Position numbers and translations under genes: made by a program | Part shown: positions 6,241 to 12,087 of the stretch, one piece after another | How the letters are laid out: every line of letters starts with the position of its first letter | How positions within the stretch are numbered: position 1 is the stretch's first letter | Notes under the pieces: model-generated | The model's input: only the letters and a program-made list of their open reading frames with translations | What the model was told of the DNA's origin: nothing | The model's database searches: none | Assembly: GCA_900551435.1 (NCBI GenBank) | Contig: URVW01000029.1 | Span: 1-26,313 of the forward strand | Source: an uncultured Faecalibacterium sp. | GTDB taxonomy: Bacteria > Bacillota > Clostridia > Oscillospirales > Ruminococcaceae | Reading direction: 5' to 3' | Length of the DNA stretch: 26,313 nt

Positions 6241-7734
6241 TTGGCAACCGAAAAATCTTCCGGCGACAAATACTCCAAGCTGGCCGGAAATACCATCATC
6301 TTTGCAATCTCAAGCTTTTCGTCGAAGCTGCTGACCCTGCTGGTCCAGCCGTTCCTGACCTACGCCATGGCCGAGATCTCCGACCTTGGCCTTTCCAAAA
6401 TCCTGAGCCAGTATGCAAATCTGCTCATCCCGTTCGTGTCCATGGGCATGTCGAATGCCATCATCCGGTTCGGTCTGGACAAGGGCAACAGCGAGAAGCA
6501 GGTGTTCACCAATGGCTTGCTGACCATCCTCGGCGGCTTTGGCATTCTGGTGCTCTGCTGGCCCATCGCGCAGTTCCTGCCCGACATGGCTCAGTACGGA
6601 ATGCTCATCTATATTTACGTCCTCATGAGCTGTCTGCGCACCCTGTGCACCCAGTTCGTGCGCAGCCGCCAGTGGAACAAGCTGGTGGCCGTGGACGGCG
6701 TGCTGTGCACCATGGCCACCATGGCGTTCTATGTGCTGTATCTGGTGGGCTTCAAGTGGGGCGCGAACGGCTATCTGCTGGCCATCATCAGCGGCGACCT
6801 CGTCAGCGTGCTGTTCCTCAGCTTCACCGGCAAACTGTGGACTTTCGTCGAGCTGAAGGGCCTGAACAAGGACCTGTGGAAGCAGATGCTCCGCTTCTCG
6901 CTGCCCATGATCCCGGCCCAGATCAGCTTCTGGGTCATCAACGCCTCCGACCTGTTCTTCGTCCGTGAGATGTGCAACGGCCTTGGCGGCAACAGCGGCG
7001 AGGCATGGAGCGGCTTGCTCTCCACCGGCTACTTCCTGCCCACCATCCTGACCACGCTGGGCCTGATCTTTTACGACGCATGGCAGCTTTCGGCTGTGAC
7101 CGAAGAGGACGGCCGCGCCAAGTTCTTCACGAAGATCTTCCGCACCTATTCCAGCGTGCTGTTCTGCTGTGCGGCGGGCATCATCTGGCTCTGCCGCCCG
7201 GTCATGCACGTCATGAAGTCCAACTACTATTACGCATGGCACTTCGTCCCCTTCCTGACGCTGGCATCCACCTGCAGCTGCTACAACCAGTTCCTGAACA
7301 GCGTCTACGTCGTCAACAAGAAGTCCAGCCACAGCCTGTGGACCATGCTTTCCGGCGCCGTGAGCAACTGCATCATGAACTACTTCTTCATCAAGTGGTG
7401 GGGTCCCATCGGCGCGACCTACGCTTCGTTCCTCGGTCTGGGGCTGGTGTTCACTCTCCGTGCGCTGGACGCCCACAAGATGATCGGCATGTCCATCCAT
7501 CCGCTGCGCGTCGTCCTCAACTTCGGCGCTCTGGCTGTGGAAGCCTTCGTCCTGCTGGCGGAGGTCCCGCTCTACGGCCTGTGGACCGGACTCATCACCG
7601 CCGTTATCATCCTGTACAACTTCGCCGGGGTCTGGGCCATGGCGCGTCTGCTGCTGCCCAAAGTTCTGGGCAGGCGCGGCAAAGCCATCGTCACCGCCGT
7701 GGACAACTGGTCCAAACCGAAAAAACACGCCTGA
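6241..7734 (+). CDS. Wzx/RfbX-like polysaccharide flippase (MOP superfamily)
   Basis: The protein is 497 aa with about 12-14 hydrophobic helices along the whole chain. The N-terminus (KYSKLAGNTIIFAISSFSSK) is typical of oligosaccharide flippases of the MATE-like MOP superfamily, which move lipid-linked glycans across the membrane for capsule or exopolysaccharide assembly. The start is a TTG at 6241, chosen because AGGAGGG lies at 6227-6233; the ATG at 6224 is out of frame. It follows the YgjP gene by 48 bp without a clear promoter, so it may belong to the same transcript. No glycosyltransferase sits beside it; a GT32-type enzyme lies 15 kb away. A repeat element follows the stop. Confidence 0.88.
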   Translation: MATEKSSGDKYSKLAGNTIIFAISSFSSKLLTLLVQPFLTYAMAEISDLGLSKILSQYANLLIPFVSMGMSNAIIRFGLDKGNSEKQVFTNGLLTILGGFGILVLCWPIAQFLPDMAQYGMLIYIYVLMSCLRTLCTQFVRSRQWNKLVAVDGVLCTMATMAFYVLYLVGFKWGANGYLLAIISGDLVSVLFLSFTGKLWTFVELKGLNKDLWKQMLRFSLPMIPAQISFWVINASDLFFVREMCNGLGGNSGEAWSGLLSTGYFLPTILTTLGLIFYDAWQLSAVTEEDGRAKFFTKIFRTYSSVLFCCAAGIIWLCRPVMHVMKSNYYYAWHFVPFLTLASTCSCYNQFLNSVYVVNKKSSHSLWTMLSGAVSNCIMNYFFIKWWGPIGATYASFLGLGLVFTLRALDAHKMIGMSIHPLRVVLNFGALAVEAFVLLAEVPLYGLWTGLITAVIILYNFAGVWAMARLLLPKVLGRRGKAIVTAVDNWSKPKKHA

Positions 7735-7762
7735 TTTGAATTTCGGGAGTCGTTTCACAACA

Positions 7763-7894
7763 AACCTCTCAGTCTCGCATTCGCTCGACAGCTCTCCTAT
7801 TAGGAGAGCCTCTGGCGAAGAGATTTCGCTTTCCGCTATGCCAAGGCCTCTCCTATCAGGAGAGGTGGCAATGCGAAGCATTGACGGAGAGGTT
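7763..7894. repeat. dispersed hairpin repeat, composite inverted pair (REP/MITE-like)
   Basis: The 132-bp element begins AACCTCTC and ends GAGAGGTT, an 8-bp terminal inverted repeat. The right half (7841-7894) is a 54-nt unit with two hairpins, CCTCTCCT-ATC-AGGAGAGG and CAATGC-GAA-GCATTG. The left half (about 7763-7820) is a diverged copy in opposite orientation, with GCTCTCCT-ATT-AGGAGAGC. An exact inverted copy of 7841-7894 ends the window, and a diverged copy lies at 20194. It encodes no protein. Confidence 0.85.
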
Positions 7895-7930
7895 GAACAC
7901 GTTGTGCAACAGCCCCTTCTCTAAAAAAGC

Positions 7931-7988
7931 AAAAGCATCTACAGCAGTCCTTTCTGAAGTTCGTCCAGAAACTGCCGTAGATGCTTTT
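7931..7988. terminator. bidirectional terminator between the flippase and alpha/beta hydrolase genes
   Basis: AAAAGCATCTAC (7931-7942) pairs perfectly with GTAGATGCTTTT (7977-7988). Inner stems GCAGT/ACTGC and TTCTG/CAGAA extend the hairpin. A and T tracts flank both sides, so it can serve the convergent genes on either strand. Confidence 0.85.
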
Positions 7989-8005
7989 CTTTTTATGTCT
8001 TGTTG

Positions 8006-8935
8006 TTACCCGAGGATCGAATCGATCCAATCCCCGATGTCTGCAAAGACTTCCTGCCGGTTCGTTTCCACCAGAAGCTCATGCCGAGCGCCCGGATAGA
8101 ATTTGACCTTGATGTTCTCCGCACCGGCGTCCCGCAGGCTCTGTACGGCCCGTTTGACGCCCGCGCTCCGTTCCCCTACCGGGTCGGCATCGCCGGCCAG
8201 AAAGAGCAGCGGAAGCTTCTTGGGCATCTTTGCGAGGAAGGCGGGGTCATACAGGCGGAGGATACCGGTGAACATGCTGTAATACGCATTCAGCGTAAAG
8301 ATAAATGTGCACCGTTCATCCGCCAGATACTTGTCCACCTCCGCTTGGTCGCGGTTGAGCCAGTCGTGGGTGGTGCGGCCCTCCAGCCCCTTGTTGTAGC
8401 CGAGGAACGAGAGGTTCGCCACCAGTTTGCTGCGGTGCTGCCAGCCGAAAAAGACCGCCAGCACCCGGCAGACCGTGCGGGCCAGCGTGACGAGGGCTTT
8501 TGGCTGAAAGCCCGTACCCATGATGATCGCACCGTCCAGCTCATTCCCCCACTCGCAGAGGTATTGGCGGGCGTAGAACGACCCCATGCTGTGCCCCAGC
8601 AAGAAGTAGGGCACGCCCGGATACAGCTCCTTGGTCAGGGCCGTCATGGCATGGAGGTCGTCCAGAACGGCGCGGTTGCCGTCCGGCTCGGCGAAGTAGC
8701 CATAATCCGCCTTGGTGCGGATGGAGCCGCCGTGGCCCAGATGGTCATGCCCCGTGACAAGGATGCCCCGGGCGGCCAGATACTCGGCCAGCGGCTTGTA
8801 GCGGTCGATGAACTCCACCATTCCGTGGGACAGCTGCACGATGGCGCGCACCTCGCCCTCCGGCACACAGCGGAACGCATGGAGCGTCCGCCCGGGGACG
8901 GTGGACGGCAGAGTGAAATCGATCATCCGGCTCAT
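8006..8935 (-). CDS. alpha/beta hydrolase, monoacylglycerol lipase-like (Hydrolase_4)
   Basis: The protein is 309 aa with no signal peptide, so it should be cytoplasmic. The catalytic triad is visible: the nucleophile elbow G-H-S-M-G-S (S116), D251 in L-A-G-D-A-D-P-V, and H285 in P-G-A-R-H-E-L-L. The oxyanion motif region L-S-H-G-M-V-E (35-41) and G-H-D-H-L-G-H-G (62-69) are typical of the monoglyceride lipase/lysophospholipase group. It likely cleaves an ester of a small lipid or acylated compound; the substrate is not known. The ATG follows AAAAGGAG. It lies 18 bp downstream of the AbrB-type gene and shares its promoter. Confidence 0.9.
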   Translation of the reverse strand: MSRMIDFTLPSTVPGRTLHAFRCVPEGEVRAIVQLSHGMVEFIDRYKPLAEYLAARGILVTGHDHLGHGGSIRTKADYGYFAEPDGNRAVLDDLHAMTALTKELYPGVPYFLLGHSMGSFYARQYLCEWGNELDGAIIMGTGFQPKALVTLARTVCRVLAVFFGWQHRSKLVANLSFLGYNKGLEGRTTHDWLNRDQAEVDKYLADERCTFIFTLNAYYSMFTGILRLYDPAFLAKMPKKLPLLFLAGDADPVGERSAGVKRAVQSLRDAGAENIKVKFYPGARHELLVETNRQEVFADIGDWIDSILG

Positions 8936-8953
8936 AGGTCGTTCTCCTTTTGG

Positions 8954-9205
8954 TTAGAGTGCGCCGATCTTTTTACGGCAGTTCGAGCAGATGCAGTATC
9001 CCGCGAACTGCGCGGCCTTGGGGTCCACCTCGCCGCAGAAATCGCAGCTGCCCGCAGGGCGGTACTTTTTGAGGACGATGGCGTCCCCGTCCACAAAAAT
9101 TTCGAGTTTCGTGTCTGTCTCCAGCTTCATGCTGGTCCGCAGCTCTTTGGGCAGGACGATACGGCCCAGCCCGTCCACGCCGCGGACAATTCCCGTGCTT
9201 TTCAT
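8954..9205 (-). CDS. AbrB/SpoVT-type transcriptional regulator with a four-cysteine tail
   Basis: The protein is 83 aa. Residues 1-50 form the swapped-hairpin AbrB DNA-binding fold, with the signature G-I-V-R-G-V-D-G-L-G-R-I-V-L-P-K-E-L-R. The tail carries C-D-F-C (54-57) and C-S-N-C (73-76), which could bind one zinc. The start at 9205 is set by AAAGGAGA; the frame is open further upstream, but that part is the transcript leader. AbrB proteins are transition-state regulators in Firmicutes. It is the first gene of a two-gene operon with the alpha/beta hydrolase. Confidence 0.92.
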   Translation of the reverse strand: MKSTGIVRGVDGLGRIVLPKELRTSMKLETDTKLEIFVDGDAIVLKKYRPAGSCDFCGEVDPKAAQFAGYCICSNCRKKIGAL

Positions 9206-9316
9206 AGTGTTTCTTCTCCTTTGTTGTTTAACACACGCAGGCAAATTTTCCAGTTTTCCGGGACACAATTCCCGGCAATAAATCCGTGAGAGGAAAATTG
9301 TACCAGTCCTCTGTTT

Positions 9317-9345
9317 AGTATACAAAATATAAAACCGTTCGTCAA
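9317..9345 (-). promoter_or_regulatory. sigma-A promoter of the AbrB-hydrolase operon
   Basis: On the minus strand TTGACG (9345-9340) and TATACT (9322-9317) are exactly 17 bp apart. The leader to the ATG at 9205 is about 105 nt and contains a CCGGGA/TCCCGG hairpin (9258-9275), long enough to hold a control element, though none is recognised. Confidence 0.75.
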
Positions 9346-9404
9346 TGATTGCGGTCGATTTCGACAAAAACTCTTCAGATTTTTTCCAATCCAGCCAAAA
9401 TCAG

Positions 9405-9443
9405 CCAAAAAATGCCCAGCGGCGGAGCGCCGCTGGGCATTTT
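9405..9443 (-). terminator. rho-independent terminator of the downstream lipoprotein gene
   Basis: A 14-bp perfect stem (9411-9424 with 9428-9441) closes on a 3-nt loop and is followed on the minus strand by six T. It lies 38 bp after the stop of the 840-aa lipoprotein. On the plus strand a shorter T tract follows. Confidence 0.9.
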
Positions 9444-9478
9444 ATTGTTTGGATTTAGGCGAATCTACGAGAAAAAGA

Positions 9479-12001
9479 TCACTGGGTCACAGGAGTCTTG
9501 ATCTCGTTCGGCAGACTCTGAACGCGGACCTTGCTGCTCTGAGTATCAGGCTTTTCATAGTTCCTATTCTTCAGACGGTACAGGCACAGATCCGGCTTTC
9601 CGGCCGTATCGTACACTTCCATCTTAATCCAGTTGTCGTTCTTGACCGGGTCCGTCACATCATAAACTGCACGGAACTCGATCTGTGCTGCTGCGCCCGG
9701 AGCCAGCTTCGTGGTCGAAGCCTTTACTGTCACGACACAAGGAACCGTGAGCATTTGACCGCTCTGCATCGTAACACGCATGACATAGCGGCTGCTTGCA
9801 TAACGGTAGCGGTTGCCAGCCGGGAACATCTTATCTTCGTCCAAGTAGCCATCCGCATTCGCGAACTCATAGAAGGTATGCTCAAGGTCGATGGTATCAG
9901 CTGTTGTATTGCGGATGTCGCCTTCGGCGCTGAAGTTCATCTTCTGGATCAGGAGGCTGCCGTCCTCGCTATAGCTACCCTGATATCCGCCGCCGCCAAC
10001 AAGCAGGAAGTAGGTCGGGAGCTTGGTGTAGACCTGACCATCATCCGCGTCCTTTTCTTCATACCAGTCATCCTTGCTCGGCTCGTCAGGCTCTTCCTGA
10101 TCGGCCTTTTCCAGAACGCTCTGCTCAAACTTGAACAGCTGCTTCGAGTAATACATGCCCAGCAAGTTGGTCTTTTCCGCGCTGTAGACCATCACATTCA
10201 CGAGCACGCGTTCACCCGGCTGGAGAGTCGTGGTGGGGTGGTCCTCGTTCAGTTCGCTCAGATAGGTGATGCACCATGCATCACAACCATTGGAGGTCAT
10301 CACGGTGACATTCTTGTTGATGTACTTCTGTGCCACCTGATAGGCTTCCTTTGCCATCATCTTGTAATACTTCAGCTCGATCTTGTTCTGTGCATCATAG
10401 ATTTTCTTCTGCACATCTTCGGGGATCACGTCGTTTTCGCTCAGACCAGCCTCGGCAAGGATCTGTTTGCGGGCAGCTTCCGCTTCTGCTTCGCAATCGC
10501 TCTGGTAATGGCTGGTCAGCTCCTTCACGACTGCTTCAAACTCTTCGTAGGTGTAAACACCATCCAGCTTGATTGCCTTGTCCGAAACGTTCTCGATGAC
10601 AACGCCCTGTTCTACGCCATAGCCGCTCAGATCCATCTGATTCAGATTGAATGCTTCCACAGGCTCAGGCCACTTGGTGAACTTCAGGCTGGTTGCAGAA
10701 GGCTTGTCCGGATCGGGCGTCGGATCAGGATCGGGATCAGGGTCCGGGGTCGGCTCGACGGTACGCTCTGCATAACCGATGCGCGTGCCATTGAAGTAGA
10801 AGTCCAGACGGGTCCACTTGCCGGACGATGCCGGAACGAACACATAGGCGTAAACATTGCCCGACTCGCCGACATACATACCCTCGTGGTCTGCATCCAG
10901 CGCGGTGATAACGGTGCGGCTCTCCGTATCGCTATCGGTCGTTACCGATTCGCAGGTGACGTTTTCGACCTTCGTGCCCTTGAAGATGCGGTCTGCCTTC
11001 AGGCCGTCCTCAGCGTCCAGCGTCACATTGCCCAGAGAGGACACCGTGTTGCGGACATGGAACACGTTTTTCGTGGTGTTCTTCGCCGTCGTCTTGAAGA
11101 TGACCAGCTCGCCATCCTCGCCGTTCAGCGTTGCTTCGATGGTCTGATAGTCATAGTAAGTGCCGTCCTCGGTCGGAACGATGGTCGGGATCGAGGTATA
11201 GTTCTGCTTCGGCGTTCCGCTCGGGGTCACCGCAAAGACATAAACTTCCTTGTCCGTGACATTCTCGCTGGGCAGGTTATAGGTCACATTGATGGGCTGC
11301 TGGTTCAGGGTTGAACCTTCCTGACTCCACGCTTCCGGAACCTTGACAACGACCTTAATAATGGCCTTCCAGCCCGGTTTCAGGATCGTGCCGTCCTGCT
11401 TGTCACCGTTCTCGTCATAAACTTCGATGACAGAAGCGGTATTCTCAGCATCCACTTTCTTGCCGTCCAGCGAGATATCAAATCTCTTCGCGGTGTGGCT
11501 GCCATCGAACAGTGCATCGTAGTTGGCATCTGCCGAGACGGTACTGACCAGACTGCGGGCCTTCATGGCCATGGTCTGGGTGTTCTCCTGCAGATCGATG
11601 TCCTTTTCCGAGTTGTTCGTGATGTTGAAGTTGAACGGTGCATACACCATGTTGTTGGGTGCAGCGACCGTCTCCACCTTCTTGCTCTCGCCCGAGCCGG
11701 TGGTGACGCCCATGGTGATGCCGCCATTCGTTTCCATGGGCTTGTTCACGTCCACGACCTTCTGTTCCGGGGTCGTCTCCACGGGGTCCGGATCGACCGG
11801 GTCGGGAGTAGGTTCCGGATCAGGGTCCGGCGTAGGTTCAGGATCGGGTTCCGGTTCGGTCGTGCTGGTGTCTCCGCCGCCGGTAGAACCACCGCCAGCG
11901 CTTCCGCCGTCATCGCCGCCGCAGCCGGTCAGAAGCACCGCTGCCGCGATCGCGACCGATGCCACGCTGACCAGAACGCGCTTTTTCGCAAAAAGTCTCA
12001 T
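9479..12001 (-). CDS. large modular surface lipoprotein (paralogue A)
   Basis: The protein is 840 aa. The start at 12001 follows GAGGAA; a longer in-frame start would translate through the terminator. The signal ends L-L-T-G-C with the lipidated cysteine at residue 27, followed by a Gly/Ser/Thr stretch and a Pro-Asp-Glu linker to about residue 65. A second Pro-Asp linker lies at about 415-437. Between and after the linkers are beta-rich modules that begin with N-x-S/T-x-x-x-I-x-L (near residues 129, 473, 698) and end with L-x-P-G (near 208, 592, 768), as in DUF4352-like Ig-fold proteins. A helical insert (about 480-560) interrupts the middle module. It is a paralogue of the upstream 907-aa gene. 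Ligand and role are unknown; an adhesin or substrate-binding surface protein is plausible. Confidence 0.85.
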   Translation of the reverse strand: MRLFAKKRVLVSVASVAIAAAVLLTGCGGDDGGSAGGGSTGGGDTSTTEPEPDPEPTPDPDPEPTPDPVDPDPVETTPEQKVVDVNKPMETNGGITMGVTTGSGESKKVETVAAPNNMVYAPFNFNITNNSEKDIDLQENTQTMAMKARSLVSTVSADANYDALFDGSHTAKRFDISLDGKKVDAENTASVIEVYDENGDKQDGTILKPGWKAIIKVVVKVPEAWSQEGSTLNQQPINVTYNLPSENVTDKEVYVFAVTPSGTPKQNYTSIPTIVPTEDGTYYDYQTIEATLNGEDGELVIFKTTAKNTTKNVFHVRNTVSSLGNVTLDAEDGLKADRIFKGTKVENVTCESVTTDSDTESRTVITALDADHEGMYVGESGNVYAYVFVPASSGKWTRLDFYFNGTRIGYAERTVEPTPDPDPDPDPTPDPDKPSATSLKFTKWPEPVEAFNLNQMDLSGYGVEQGVVIENVSDKAIKLDGVYTYEEFEAVVKELTSHYQSDCEAEAEAARKQILAEAGLSENDVIPEDVQKKIYDAQNKIELKYYKMMAKEAYQVAQKYINKNVTVMTSNGCDAWCITYLSELNEDHPTTTLQPGERVLVNVMVYSAEKTNLLGMYYSKQLFKFEQSVLEKADQEEPDEPSKDDWYEEKDADDGQVYTKLPTYFLLVGGGGYQGSYSEDGSLLIQKMNFSAEGDIRNTTADTIDLEHTFYEFANADGYLDEDKMFPAGNRYRYASSRYVMRVTMQSGQMLTVPCVVTVKASTTKLAPGAAAQIEFRAVYDVTDPVKNDNWIKMEVYDTAGKPDLCLYRLKNRNYEKPDTQSSKVRVQSLPNEIKTPVTQ

Positions 12002-12029
12002 AAGTCGTTCCTCATTCACAAATAAAAAT

Positions 12030-12061
12030 GGATGCCCGCCCATTTTTACAGGCGGGCATCC
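12030..12061 (-). terminator. terminator or attenuator between the two lipoprotein genes
   Basis: GGATGCCCGCC (12030-12040) pairs perfectly with GGCGGGCATCC (12051-12061), followed on the minus strand by ATTTTTATTT. It lies after the stop of paralogue B and 28 bp before the start of paralogue A. Paralogue A must therefore rely on readthrough or on a promoter inside the end of paralogue B. Confidence 0.85.
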
Positions 12062-12087
12062 TCGTCAGTTATGGATTTTTCGTTGTT

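Noticed and set aside
6310..7881. 523-codon open frame on the minus strand
   Set aside because: It is antisense to the flippase and extends through the repeat element; the composition is Gln/His/Asp-rich as expected from the reverse of a GC-rich membrane protein gene.
10700..10760. CRISPR-like or tandem repeat array (GGATCGGG/TCAGG repeats, also near 11780-11860 and 14620-14680)
   Set aside because: These repeats are codons of Pro-Asp/Glu linkers in the lipoproteins, in frame, with no spacers.
9449..11314. 621-codon open frame on the plus strand
   Set aside because: It is antisense to the 840-aa lipoprotein, lacks a ribosome site, has no recognisable domain and covers the opposite gene's terminator and coding bias. 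The same applies to plus-strand frames at 11495-12113, 12028-12972 and 13450-14829.
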